Notes: a model not told the origin generated them from the sequence alone. A stretch of 49,143 nt of DNA from Basidiobolus meristosporus CBS 931.73 (GCA_002104905.1 MCFE01000657.1:1-49143), one strand, 5' to 3'. Shown: positions 31,730 through 43,934, counted from the stretch's first letter. Translations and numbers: made by a program.

Positions 31730-34620
31730 CTCCCCCTCTGCTGCTCCAGAGTATTCCAATGCCATATTTTGATACCATGCAGATATCTGAAAATCCAATT
31801 ATCTGAACCATAACTTTTCAAATATTGACCAACTATTCCCACTGCCACTGCAATGACTGGACATGTAGATACAAACAGGACATCTGGCTACCAACCATTG
31901 ATTGATAGGGGAAGTTTTGACGCAAATATGGGCATTTTTAAATCAAGACGTGTTACAACTTGCTCAATCTTGAGTTAATTCCCCTTGAGGTTGCTGCAGG
32001 CTTGATATTTTCCATTTTGAAGCCTATAATAGTGCCCCTGAAATGATTGTACTGATTCAGTACAGCTTTCTGCATGGGTATGTCAAATTTGATTGCAATC
32101 CCAGGAGAATAGCTCAGCTTTCCAAGTTCTTTCATCTCAACCTTGCTGAAAAGGACTAATTCCATCTGTTAAGGTGCCTCCTGGTAGACCTGTAGCAATT
32201 TACTAGGTCATCCACACAAAGAACTGGGATGATCACACACTCTTTGAGCAGTTTGCATACAAGCTGTAATCTGTAGTGCAATAAATGAGCCAAATCTCCT
32301 TTAGAAATACACCAATCTTGTTGTAACGTGCTCTAGGTGCCTGCCTTAGTCCATAAGTTAATATTCTGAGTCTGCTCACCTTCTACATGTCTTTTAGGCC
32401 CATAACACCTTCTCAATGCTCCATATATGCAGCTCCTTGCAGATCCCCTTTTAGAATGGCTATTTTGATGTCTACTTGGGGCAGATCTGGACTTTGTATA
32501 GCTGCCAGGGCTAGAACTGTCCTTCTGGAGTTAAATTGACAACTGGAGCAGATATTTCCTTAAAGTCTAGTCCCTGGAACTGGGAATAGCCTTTGGCCAC
32601 CAATCTAGCCTTGTGCTTATCAAAAGTACCATTTGAGGCTATCTTGACCTTGCTGATCCATCTGCATCCTATTAACTCTCTCCCATTTGGTAAATCTACC
32701 AGTTCCCAAGTTTTTTCCCTGATCAGAGATTGGTCCACTTCCTGCATGCCTTATTGCAACATAGTAGTATCCGGACCTTGTGTTGCCTGTTCCAGATTCT
32801 GACATTTTCAATATCAGGCAAGATACACTTCTTCATGATCATTGGATGTCTGCCACCAGGATCCAGGGGAATTTCTTGCTCCAATAGATCTCCTAACTGG
32901 AATAGTCTGCTCTGGTATTAGAACTGGTAAAATTATCTCCTGTACCTGGCTGAATTAGGTATGGATCTTTGTTATTAGTGTTAATTGCATCATTATGCAG
33001 CTGGCCAGTAGATCTTCCCATCTCCACTATTGCTTTATTTGCACTTTCTGCTACTACTTTTTGCTGTGGAGTATGTGAAACATTGGTATGTTGAAGTATA
33101 CCAGTAATTGAGCTGTACTTTGCAAACTCTTAAGAGTAATATTCCGCTCCACTATCACTTCAAAGTGCCTTTGATTAACACTTATTCTGTGACTGCCATG
33201 CTCTTGAAGTGCTTGAGTATCATTAAAGCCTGATCCTTTGTCCTGAGGGAGTGTACCCATGTATAGCTCTTCTTGCCATCAATAAGCAACATAAAATATT
33301 GCTTGTCTTCAAAGGAGAGTGTTCATGCAGGCCCACATATGTCTTAGTGCACCATAGCCAGTATTTTGGTTGCTTTAATGCCACCTGAGCTCTTGAAATG
33401 TTGCCTAGCTTGTTTGTCATATGAACTTCTCTTACTGACACTCAATTTGATTGAGATTGAGTAATTTAGGCCCAAAACAAGCTGATTTTTTACCAACTGC
33501 TTCATGTTCTGTTTCTCAATGCAACCTAGCCTCCCATACTATGCCTCCGAGCTAGTTTGTCAGTTTCAGCAATGCTGACACTGTCTAGTATAATAGACTT
33601 GAGTACTAACTTCCAAATACAGTAATCTCTGATTCCAAAGCTAGTTTATTACTTTCTCACTTGATATTTAGTAGCTGAGCTTACTAGCAACAAACCCTGG
33701 TCCCTTAGTAGTTGCTTTACTGACAAGAGTAGGTTCTTAGCAATTCTATGCACATAGAGTATGCTAGTCAGTTTTGCTGTTGTTTCCCCTGATGAATTAC
33801 TCATATTTAGCTGTAAAGACCCACTGGCAATGGCTTCCAGTGCAGAGCTGTCTTCCAGATAAACCTTTCTTGCAGGGATAGTCTTTCAGTTGATGAGTCA
33901 CTTATTTATACTACAAATATGCTATGATACTCCAGAGTTAATATATCATTTGTACTCTGGTAACTTGCATTCTCTTGTACAGTTACAAATAACTGTTCAT
34001 CTGTAGTTATATGGTTTGTCTGTCATAGTTTCTATTTTTGACTGCTTGTTTCTTCTTGCAGTCTCTTGCTCAGTGTCCAGGCTTCCAACAGTATTTACAG
34101 CTACCAGGTCTCCATTGGTTCTGTTGCTTTCCCTTCTTTTCTCTATGTGCCTCTCTGAGTGAACAAAGCATTATTGTTTATTTTCTTTGCTTGATCATTG
34201 TATCCTAGTTCTTCATAATGCAGATTTCCTCTTACATAGTGTGAGGTTGTATTATCTTCTCTGGTTTCAAAAGTGAGTATGAATAGCTCATACTTGTCTG
34301 GTATGTTGCAAAGCAGACAAAGTATCTTTTCTTCATCATTTACACCAGCATTAACATTGTCAAGTTCATCTGCAGATATCTATATTATGGTATTGAGCTG
34401 CAGCATGTCATCATCTTGCTTCTTCCTCATGTTGAAGAACTTTTGTTTTAAATGGTGCTTGCTTAATACTGACTGTGCTCCAAAGATCTTCTCTAAGGAT
34501 TCCCATACTGCTTTAGCAGGATATAAAGCATCAATTTGTCCAATGAAGGAATCTTGCACATTGACACAGATGGCTTTAATGGCCTTTCTCTCCTTCTCTC
34601 AAAACCTGTTATTGCACAGA
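31730..34620 (-). pseudogene. Copia-2 element internal region, minus strand, with deletions
   Basis: Read from 34620: gag (34612-34240, with CVNVQDSFIGQI-type sequence at 34570-34535), zinc knuckle (34090-34045), and a protease region whose Asp appears as Asn (near 33945). Then integrase pieces (33441-33054), a deletion, and RT (32747-32511, LPNGRELIGCRW). A further RT piece is at 32165-31953. The RNase H end is lost by a deletion that brings the LTR next to 31732 (GCTGCTCCAGAG). The 5' end of the element is missing and abuts Plavaka-like copy D at about 34625. Confidence 0.8.
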
Positions 34621-34624
34621 ATAT

Positions 34625-36537
34625 AAAGACAGCTGCCAAACAGTAGATCTTCTTCTGCTGTCAGCAGTAGGGCTTAATTGGGAACCAGAATACTTTGCTT
34701 TATTATTAGACAGCATATTCAATAAGGTCAGTAAACCTAAGCAGAAAATCATATTACATATATGTGTGTATGTGGTGCCACAGATTCATTTAGAGTACCT
34801 ACTATGGTGAGTCATCATTAACTGTTACATTGTTGTAGGAGCAATATCTCAGATATATTACTATTTTAAAACCACATTAGCATTGACAAAAAGTGATACA
34901 CCAGCTTTAAGTTGTTAAGTGTTGAGCTATTTTCCCTTTTAACAAGACCTCTCTGGTTAATACAATAGAGAAGAGAGAAGTGACTGAGCAACTACTTCAA
35001 TAAGCCTATCAGGCATGAGTCTCACAAGTAACATAGGAAGTGTGACAGGAATTGCAGCTAGTCATTTGCCTCACCAGTCATATTTCAGAATTCTTCAGGC
35101 ACAACTGTACTAATGGTATTTTGCTGGTGACCAGACATATCTATAATGGCACCTTGTCACACATCTCACTGAGCTCAAGCTAAGTCAGGTGAGCTTATTA
35201 ATTCTTTTGGTACTCCACAGCCTTCAGGATATGGCATGTAAAGTCACTGGTCTAATATAGAAGACTCACTGATGGACTTTAAGCATATCTCACCTCACAA
35301 CAGTATTCTGCACAAGCCCAGTAGAATCCCAACATGCAATCAATAGCATCTGAGTAACAAGGTACCTAAGATACTTTATGGGGCCAATTGAGCCTAGTAA
35401 TCCATGTGTTGGTGAATGTTGTGATGTTGTGGCAAGAGAAGTGGCATGTTTTTTCCAAAATCAGTGCAGGGTCATTCAGGATTTACTGTTACTTCATGAT
35501 AAAAATATTCTAGGATGCAACTTACCGCATTCAGGGTACAAATGGGCTACCATTTTGTGGCTGTCAACATACAACCTGGTGACCATATAGATACCAATAT
35601 GTGTTGACCATTGTATGGCATTGATATCACAAAATGCACCATTTCAAGGTATCCATTTGCTGGGAATTCACCTACATAAGGGAGCATTATTGCTCACACT
35701 CTGGATATATTCCACTAAAACCCAATGTAAAGTAGCTCATGCAGTCCAACAAATGCTGTGCAGATGCAAAGTACCACTCTCAGCATCAATTAGGTGCAAA
35801 CATTTCTTATGTATTCAGCAGCAAGCAGCCCAAATAACAAAGAGGCATGGGCAACTCTGAAGGTGTGTATGACCATGCCTGAGCCTTGGCAATCAATGGA
35901 CAATTATGTTAGTCTGCATGTTGTTACCAACATTGGATATAGCCAGTCACCAACCCAGTTGCTGGCTTTTTGGGGCACAATAAGATGTATTGTTGCTGAG
36001 TGTGTGATATCCAGGGGAATCTCTCCAATTCTCATTCATACTGCTATTATCTAAATACCAACACTTAGCGCATTGTTCCACAGAGAGAACTTACAAAAGC
36101 CAGTAGGCAGTTGTGGCAAATTTGGCAATCTATAACCCATTGGCTAGAATGTGAAATCAACTGAAAATTGAGGATATCCAAGATAGATAGAATTTGTGGA
36201 TGAAAAAGTTTTCACCAGGAGCAATGCATTTGCTCTTCACCAACATCACTGTACTAACAATAAGCTGTACATGGGGTATTTGTGCTAAATAGGCCCTTCA
36301 GGTACCAGAAACACTTGAAAGAACTGGCAAGATATCAGAGCAAATAATATACCAATGGTACTTCTCAAAAGCTCCAATTAGAATTCATACTCATACATAG
36401 TAACACATATGCAACAACTGGGTGAGCTGGTTATTGTTTATTCTAGCAACCTTCCAGAGGTGTTTTTACCATAAGCTTGTTGGAAGCATTTGAAGCATCT
36501 GCTCACATTGTAGGAATATATCCCAACAAAGAATTAT
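34625..36537 (+). pseudogene. Plavaka-like copy D: spacer and transposase remnant
   Basis: Starts with about 115 bp of the accessory gene's N-terminus (minus sense). The divergent spacer follows (34740-34950; GTGTGTATGTGGTGCCACAG). Then comes a strongly decayed transposase on the plus strand: CLTSHI-type finger remnant near 35040, PSNPCVGECCDVVAREVACF (35390), a deleted core, GTICAKxALQVP near 36290, and YHKLVGSI near 36470. It stops at 36537, directly at the left end of copy C. Several segments are deleted compared with copy C. Confidence 0.7.
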
Positions 36538-36965
36538 TGAGATGATCCTGTCAAAAGGCCATCACAAAGGTAAAGTCCTGTGACTAAGGGGTACTAATCC
36601 TATTGGGATACCATCTAGACACCCTTGAAAAGTAATCACACCCCAGATTTCACAGAAAACTTTGTTAAAGCTTTTCATCACAACAATGTATAAGTGGCTT
36701 TTGATTGGTTCCCTGCAAATTTGGTCACTTTCTGATCCTGGACACTCTATTGCCTCCTATGTTTGTGTGAATTGATTGGCTATTGCCACTTTTTCACATT
36801 TCTTACTTCCTGATGTGACTGTTTTTCTTACTTTTCATGTATGTGAATTGATTTATTTCCATTGAAGCTTCATTTGTACCTCAATTGCCAATTGTATTGG
36901 CCTATACAGGTCTCTATACCCTACACTAACATTAAGCCCAACCCCACACTCAGCAAGTCACTCCA
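36538..36965. repeat. Left terminal region of copy C
   Basis: Non-coding. It is equivalent to 5739-6431 without the MITE. The ACT target used by the MITE in copy A is single here (36744-36746). Confidence 0.7.
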
Positions 36966-38946
36966 TTAAAATCCACCACTCAATGAATTTTCTGCTGTAA
37001 TGCTCTGGTTCCACAACTTTGGTAGGAACCTAATGGCTTTATGCCACTGTTCATTCACTGGTTCCCACACATCCTGGTCTTCAGCTGGCACTGTAAGGTC
37101 TAGCTCCTCATATGCCAGTCTTTGCAGTAAATCCTTGCAATATTTCAATGCATTTTCTTGAACACTGCTCTTGAAGAAGTGCTGTAACCTCTTGGTGTGC
37201 CTATAAATGTTCCAAAACTCCACTGAAGGCATTGTAATAATCTTTCATGCTCTTGACATTGTAGCCTTGTCTATCAGTGGGGTCTCCACTGTGGCAACAA
37301 TGGAGTATGTGGAGGCTGTGGATGCTCTGGTAAACAAATTGCCTATTTCAGCAAGCTCATTTACCTTGCTGGAGTGAATCTTAACTGGCTGGGCTTCCAA
37401 CTCTTGTGAAAATGGCTGCTTTCTTGTTGGTGATTCTTCTTGGCTAAGATGGGATTCAGTTTGTTTCTGGCTTGCGGCATTAATTGGCAAGAATTGCAGT
37501 TTTTTTTGCATGCCTACCTGACTCTGTCTTGGGTATACATCTTCCCTTTACCTTTTCCTATATCACTGCAAGGTCTCTCACTGCTACTTTGTCTGAGTGC
37601 TTCTTGTAAAGAACTACATTTTCTCCTGGATAAATTCTGCTCTGACACATCTGTTTTGGCCTGCTTGTCCCTTGCTGGCACCCTTCTGGCAACCTAATGT
37701 TTCAGTTCAGCTTGTTTTGAGCTCTCACCGTAGTTGTAATGGGCTCCTGTAAAAGTAGCTGGTGTTTATCACTGCCAGGTCCTTCACTGCTACTTTGACT
37801 GGGTGCTTCTTGAGTGGTTCTACACTTTTTCCTTGGTAAATGTTGTGCTGGTGCATCTGTGTCTGCCTGCTTGTCCCTAATTGGCACTTTTCCAGCTACC
37901 TGATGTCTCATTGTTGTTGGCCTGGAGCTTTTGGCCCTGCTTGTAATGGGCTCTGGAGGAAGCCACTGGTTTTTAGCAATGGCACCCTTGTTCTGCTGTC
38001 TTTGATAGTTGCTGCTATTCTTAAGATACTTTCTTAGCATACCAATGCTGGCCCAAAATCTGTTTGCATATTTGAATCCAGGATAATGCTCATGGAACAA
38101 GTCAGGTACATTCTGCTTGGCCTTGAGTTCCTGATGGTCCCATGATAAGCCTGCCTTTGGGTGATGGTGTGCTGGACTTCTGACAGCCTCTTGTATATTA
38201 ACCCACACTTCATTTTTGCACTCAACAGCTTCACATATCTTCAATGTTTTTTATTTTTTAGGCTTTGGTACTAACACCACATTGTCTCCCTCCCATGCTG
38301 TAATAGGTTTTTCTGTGGGCTTTATCTTTGGGCACTGTTGTTGTGCTTCAAAGGATGTACAGTGTTTGTCTGCTGTTACATCAGGAAATGGCTCAATTCT
38401 TGGCAGTAACATTGAGCTTCTTAAGTTCCTTCTTTGCAGCAAAGATACTGCTTTCTCTAGCTGGGATATTGATTGCTCTACATGCATTTTCTGCTCATCC
38501 TGTTTCTGGACTATTTCCTGATTTCTCTGCGCCATTGCATTTATCCTATCAGCCATTGCACCTAATTGTCTCATTAATGCCTTGGTATGAGCTAACAACA
38601 TATTTGCTGATATTGGTGGTGGTGATGTTATCATGGCCACTTGCTGATCATATACTGAGGATACTGCATTTGCTACATTCTTATCTGCCTGAGCATAACA
38701 GTAAGCTTGTGGCTTTGCAGAGGTTCTCAATTGCCTACTTGACTGAGAGCCTGAGGAGTCCGCAATATTACCTACAATGGGCACACTGTCCACAGGGCCT
38801 TTTTTGGATGTTGCGCTGCTTGTTGCACTGAATGTCACAGCAAGCTGCTGTCTAGCCATTCTTCTGTTGCCATCAGTGGTGAGGTTAGGTTGAGAACCAG
38901 ACAACTTTGCTTTTTTTTTGGCAGCATATTTATCAAAGTGAGTCAT
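36966..38946 (-). pseudogene. Plavaka-like accessory gene, copy C (best preserved)
   Basis: Not a family I recognise. First block 38946-38251 (231 codons): basic MTHFDKYAAKKKAKL start, Ser/Thr-rich to about residue 110, then a coiled coil at about residues 122-173 (TKALMRQLGAMADRINAMAQ). A CAA-to-TAA nonsense at about 38248 ends it; copy A has CAA there. Second block 38244-37702 (KICEAVECKNEVW, FWASIGMLRKYL, Lys/Arg-rich with LPRKK). Third and fourth blocks are at 37511-37245 and 37232-36966. The last carries the conserved WEPVNEQWHKAIRFLPKLW. Intact, it would exceed 600 residues. A structural or DNA-binding partner of the transposase is a guess from synteny. Confidence 0.65.
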
Positions 38947-39148
38947 ACCAAAGGGGAAATAGTGTTACATATAAGTGTGTATGTGGTGCCACAACTTTAT
39001 TCATAATGCTTACTATGGCAGGTCATCATTGAATCTTACATTCATGTAATGCAATGTCTCAAATACAAGACTGTCTTCAGTTCACATGAGTATTGACCAA
39101 AAAGTGATATAATAGTATTACATTGTTGAAGGTCAAACTGTTTGCCCC
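38947..39148. promoter_or_regulatory. Divergent spacer of copy C
   Basis: 202 bp between the two start regions. It shares long blocks with copies A, B and D: GTGTGTATGTGGTGCCACAA, TACTATGGCAGGTCATCATT and TATTGACCAAAAAGTGATA. Candidate bidirectional promoter and/or internal transposase-binding region. Confidence 0.55.
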
Positions 39149-41436
39149 ATGAAGAAGATTACTTTGACTCAATGCCATAAGAGAAGAGAAGAAAGACCAT
39201 GTGGCTATTGTGGCAAGCCTCTCAGCCATAAAGCATGCAGACAGCAGAGGAAGTATTACAAGGATCACAGCCAGTGTTTTGCCACCCAAGTCATATTTGA
39301 CCATTTATTGGTCACTACAGTACCAACATTATCTTGCTGACACATTGATACTTCTATATTGGCACCTGGCCAACTTTGTCACCTTGTGCAAACTGAGTCA
39401 GGTGAGTTTGTGATGCCTTTAGGCTCATCTTAGCCTTCTGAATATGGCATGCAGAGTGATAGCTCTGACAAAGAAGGTTCACTGATGGATTTTGAGCCTA
39501 TCTCCCCTATCAACAGTACCATGTATGAGCCCAGTCAAATCCCTATATCCAATGAGACAACACCCATTGACACAAATGCCAAGAATGCTTAATTGAGCCA
39601 AGTGAGCCCAGTAATCTATCTACTAGTGAATGATATAATGTTGTGGATAGAGAAGTGGCGCATTTCCACTAATATCAGCAATGCGGGCTTTGAGGATATA
39701 TTACTACTTCTTGCCAAAATTATACTGGGATGCAACTTACTGCGTACATGGTACAATTGGACAATTGTTATGCAGCTGGCAACATATGATTCAGAGACTG
39801 TCCTGATTCCAGCATGTGTTAACAGTTGCATGGCATTCACATCTAAAAATGCTACCATTGCAACATGTCCAAATTGTCAGGAATCCACCACCATTGAGGG
39901 AAAACATTGTTCACACTTTGGATATATTTGGTCATACCCTGTCTGAGGATGCTGATGCAGTCCAACTAATATTGCAAAGCTATACAGTACCACACTCAGT
40001 ATTAATCAAGCGCAAACATATCCAATATATTAAATGGCAAACATTACAAACAGCTAAGAAGCAAGGGCTACTTTGAAGGTATGTATGACCATGCCTTTGC
40101 TTTAGCACTTGATGGATTCTCATTAAACAAGTACTCCACCAGCACATCCTGCTGGCCACTGATTCTCATCAATCTGAATCTGCCGCCCATCTTATAGTAT
40201 CAGAGCAATAATCTGATGGTAGTCTCACTGGTATCTGGGCATAAATCACCGTCCAACCTGGATAGCTACCTGTATCCATTGCTGAATGAATTTTGTATGC
40301 TTTCCAGCGGGATAATGGATACAGTGCTGCACTCAGTATCAATCAAGTACAAACATATCCAATATATTTGATGGCAAACATTACAAGTAGCTAATATGCA
40401 AGGGCTACTTTGAAGGTATGTATGTCCATGCCTTTACTTTAGCACTTGATGGATTCTCATTAAACAAGTACTCTTACAGCAAATCCTGCTGGCCACTGAT
40501 TTTCATCAGTCTGAATCTGCCACCCATCTTGCAGTATCAGAGCAATAATTGGATGGTAGTCTCACTGGTATCTAGGCCTAAATCACCATCCAACCTGGAT
40601 AGATACCTGTATTCATTGCTGAAAGCATTTTAATGCTTTCCAATGGGATAACATTAAATGGCTATCATGTAAAAGCACATATTGTTATCTGTATTGGATA
40701 TACCCCAGCCATCTGCAAGATAGCAGGTTTTTCTGGGCACAATGAATGGTATTACTGTCAAATATATGAGATCCAGGGGATTTACTCCATAACTCACACA
40801 CATTATTATTACCCAAACACCAGCACTAAGAACATCATCTTCCCACACAGAGAACATACAGAAGTAAGCGTGCAATTGCAGCAAAGTTGGCAAGCTATAA
40901 GTCATTGGCCAGAATATGGAATCATTCAAAAACTGGAGATACTTAAGATAGATGGTATCTGTTGGAGCAAAAGCTCTCCACTGGGAGCAATGCATTTGCT
41001 TTTCAACAATATCCCTATACTGATGACCAAGTTGTACATGGGGCATTTCAAGCTTAATGAGCCCTTTGAGATACCGGAGAAATTTGAAAGAATTGGCAAG
41101 ATATTACGGAGTTTCCTCTACCCTAAGTACTTCTCATGGGCTCTAATTATCATTCATACTCAATTGCAACAATACAAATGCAAAGACTGGATGAACTGGA
41201 TATGTATTTCTTCACGTGGTGTTCTGAAGCAATTCCTATCAAGAGTACATTGGAAGCATTGGGAGTCATATGTGGACATTGTAGGATTATTTATCCAGAA
41301 GCAGATCACCAATGCCAGCTTGATGCATCTACAGCTGTTGTGTGAGGAGTTTGTGGCAGGATTTGAGTGGCTACACTACAAACATAAAGCTGAACAGGTA
41401 GATCTCTGCCACTACAGTATCCTTCCTCTGTTGTAA
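39149..41436 (+). pseudogene. Plavaka-like transposase gene, copy C
   Basis: N-terminal finger RPCGYCGKPLSHKACRQQRK (39198-39260). Block at 39593-39946 (SPVIYLLVNDIMLWIEKW to CPNCQES at about 39868). The core is present twice in a 337-bp tandem duplication. The second copy has MYVHAFTLALDGFSL, CWPLIFISL and RPKSPSNLDRYLYSLL (40418-40633). A clean 267-codon frame follows (40633-41436): AICKIAGFSGHNEWYYCQI is the GH-G-C element of the family, and it continues through WMNWICISS and EFVAGFEWLHYKHKAE. That frame's TAA stop (41434-41436) lies within the inserted copia-1 LTR, so the natural C-terminus is lost. Stops and frameshifts before 40633 make it inactive. Confidence 0.75.
39979..40652 (+). 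repeat. 337-bp tandem duplication in transposase copy C
   Basis: Two adjacent diverged copies. The period, measured from GCAAGGGCTACTTTGAAGG at 40061 and 40398, is 337 bp. Each unit runs from CAGTACCACACTCAGT to the GGGATAAT of the next. Copies A and B have one unit. Confidence 0.85.
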
Positions 41437-41557
41437 AATTTGTAATTCCACCTAAATATTCACCTAACTTAGTCACTTAGATCATTACCTTCAAATCCTA
41501 GTGAATACTGACCAAATTTCTTCTTGGGGTTTACATAGAATATTTTTACCAAAATAC
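41429..41557 (+). repeat. Copia-1 LTR fragment
   Basis: TGTTGTAAAATTTGTAATTCC onward matches the first ~129 bp of the copia-1 LTR (2516-2640). It truncates copy C on one side and is itself cut at 41558 by the copia-2 LTR. Confidence 0.85.
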
Positions 41558-41926
41558 TGTTGCAATTTAAGAAGTGATTTGGATATAAGGAACTTATCAA
41601 GAAATAGTGATAATAGTTGAACTGTTGTTTATTCATAAAGAAGCTCAGTATTTATACCTTTGTAGAAGTAATACAGCTGCAACACTAAGTAGGGAGGGTT
41701 TCTCAATATTTAGGAGCATTCTGTAACAGTTTCAGGGTTAGTACATAATGTTTGGTAATAGTGCTAATTTGATCCTGACTATAGGGGAATAATCATAAGA
41801 TCATATATCTGGAGAAAGTGGCGAAGTTAAGGCAGTAAATGAGTCCTACAGTGACTAAGACTATCCTAGAATTGTTAAGTAAATTTTTAGCTGCTGAATG
41901 ATACCAAATAGTCCAATATTTCAACA
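41558..41926 (-). repeat. 3' LTR of copia-2, minus orientation
   Basis: 369 bp, TGTTGCAATTTAAGAAG to AATATTTCAACA, with the reversed polypurine tract CTCCCCCTCAAC next to it. Belongs to the truncated element at 41927-43075. Confidence 0.9.
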
Positions 41927-43108
41927 CTCCCCCTCAACTAAATAATTTCTTAATCCCAATTTCTCTCTAAGGATCTCAAACTGTGGCCTAGCTAGTGGTT
42001 TTGTCAATATGTCTGCCACCATTTTGTCAGTTGGGCAGTAAACCAGCTCCACTAAGTTATTTTCTACAGCTTCCCTCACAAAGTGATGCTGTATATCAAT
42101 GTGCTTAGTTCTGGCATGATTAGTAGGATTTCTAGCTAATGAAATACAACTTTGATTATCCTTGTAAATACATGTTGGTTCACCTGAATTAAAACCTAAG
42201 TCTTTGAATAATTTTCGTAGCCATATAGCCTCCTTAGTTGCTTGACATGCAGCCATATATTCGGCTTCAGTTGTAGATAGTGCCACAGTTGGTTGTTTCT
42301 TGCAATTCCAAGTAATAGCTGCACCAGCATAAAGAAATACATAGCCTGTGGTAGAGCATCTGTCAATCAAATCCCTACCCCAATCTGAATCACTATAACC
42401 ATCAAATTTTTGCCTATTTGCTGCTCCAGAGTATTCCAGTACCATATTTATGGTACCTTGTAGATATCTGAAAATCCGCTTAACTGCTGCAATTTGATCT
42501 GATCCATAATTCTGCATGAATTGACTGACTATTCCAACTGCTACTGCAATATCTGGACGAGTAGACACCATCAAGTACATTAGGCTACCGACCATTGATT
42601 GATAGGGAAAGTTTTGGTCCATATTTGAGCCGTTTTCATCCATAACTGGCTGCGATTTGCTTAATTTCAGGTTATTGTCCATAGGGGTTGCTGCAGGTTT
42701 GCAATTTTCCATTTTGAAGCGTCTAAGAATGTCCCTGATGTACTTAGACTGATTCAGCACAATTTTCTGCGTAGGTATGTCAAAGTTGACCTCAATTCCA
42801 AGAAAATAGCTCAATTTTCCAAGAGCTTTCATCTCAAACTTGCTGAAGAGATCTGATTTCGTCTGTTTAAGTGCCTCTTGATCACTTGTAGCTATAATTA
42901 GGTCGTCCACATAAAGAACTAGGATGATCACACCCTTTTTGAGCTGTTTCACATATATACTGTGATCTGCAGTGCTACGAGAGAACCCAATTTCCTCTAG
43001 ATATGTGTCAATCTTGTTATACCATGCTCTGGGTGCCTGCTTAAGCCCATACAACGATTTTCTAAGTTTGCACACCTTATGGGGGCACAGCTTGACAGAG
43101 TGTTTCAT
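41927..43108 (-). CDS. pol: Copia-2 RT (3' half) and RNase H, 5'-truncated
   Basis: A single open frame of 395 codons (43108-41921). Residues 1 to about 11 come from the junction with gypsy-2. Copia homology starts at VCKLRKSLYGLKQAPRAW. The RT active site YVDDLIIA is at about residue 66. RNase H has [18 protein letters not shown] and HIDIQHH, ending TKPLARPQF then a stop just inside the LTR. The frame is fully open, unlike other copia-2 copies. Upstream RT, integrase, protease and gag are absent, so it cannot move by itself. Frame integrity suggests a young insertion that was truncated or recombined. Confidence 0.92.
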
Positions 43109-43383
43109 CCTGAGCTACAAGCTTCCTGGCATCATCACAGATAATCTTCTTGATATCAACATCCACCACATTGGGAAGAGCTTGGTTGTCCACGTACTTT
43201 GGTAATAAGCTAGGTCAATCTGACTTGTGCACCAGATTTAGTTGTGCAACTTGTTCTAGTTTTCATAAGGCATCTGCAACCATGTTATTTTACTAAGACA
43301 GTAGACAATCCCTAGGTCTGATTGCTAACTGTATTATTTCCATCTTGTTATACTCCTGGATAGTACCTTCAGAGTAAGTATGT
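43109..43383 (-). pseudogene. Gypsy-2 RNase H/integrase linker fragment
   Basis: Read on the minus strand: TIQEYNKMEIIQLAIRPRDCLL (43365-43300), MVADAL (43280) and VDIKKIICDDARKLVA (43160-43115). The second half matches 26409-26600 on the plus strand (KDVKKIIQDEASKLVV). Same Ty3/gypsy family. The fragment joins the copia-2 RT at about 43085-43110 and the Plavaka-like right-end repeat at about 43384. Confidence 0.7.
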
Positions 43384-43934
43384 ACTAAGTGAATCCAGAC
43401 CAGCTGTCAGGATCCCAATTAGACACCATCATAATACCAGCAAGCTGAAATTAGTGACCCTTTTAACAATCTTATAACAGGATCACAACAGTTTTTTGCT
43501 AATTTCATGACCAAATAAAGGGATAAAACTTGACAAGATTTGATTGGTGCTGTGACAATAATTGCATGGGATTTTTGTGCTCTACCACTATTTTAAGTGG
43601 ATCCAACTGGCCAGAACATCCAATTGCCTTGTATGGCAAGAAACTTGACAGTTTTTGATGGCCTCACAGCAAGACTCTGATGGCATTATATTGGCAGTAT
43701 GATGGCCTACAGCCGGTTCTTTATAGTGCTACTGTACCAATTCACCAAATGGTATTTCTTTTTTCTACCTCCCCTTGTCCAATTTGTATATTCCACTTTA
43801 GAATCACCCCTCTTTATTTGCTTACCTACTACTACCTTGGGTATTCCTCCTATAGCTTGAATCAAAAAAACTATGACCTCCTGCTTACTAACCTCTACAA
43901 ATGTGCTCACCTGCTGCAATTGAGATACTTTTAT
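43384..43934 (-). pseudogene. Plavaka-like copy F: right end and transposase 3' segment
   Basis: One right-end repeat unit (43384-43690; ATCATAATACCAGCAAGCTG block), followed on the minus strand by a transposase C-terminal segment (43919-43707, GIPKVVVGKQIKRG). Both match 4282-4850 and 13990-14230. It is cut at 43935 by the copia-1 LTR duplication. Confidence 0.75.

Larger units (their letters stand above)
36538..41428 (+). mobile_element. Plavaka-like DNA transposon copy C
   Basis: Order: left terminal region (36538-36965), accessory gene on the minus strand (38946-36966), divergent spacer (38947-39148), transposase on the plus strand (39149 to 41428). The left terminus has lost its CCCTATG bases (AAAGAATTATTGAGATGATCC remains). 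The right end is removed by a copia-1 LTR at 41429. It provides the empty-site counterparts for both MITEs of copy A. It retains the longest open frames of the six copies. Confidence 0.75.

Noticed and set aside
38085-38100. GGAACAAGTC in copy C resembles a MITE terminus (reverse of GACTTGTTCC).
   Set aside because: It is in frame with the accessory gene (..DLFHE..), has no partner end nearby, and the alignments with copies A and B are continuous. A chance match.
43075-43108. N-terminal MKHSVKLCPHK of the 395-codon copia-2 frame as a real start.
   Set aside because: These residues come from the junction with the gypsy-2 fragment. Family homology starts at VCKLRKS, so this is a truncated pol and not a new gene.
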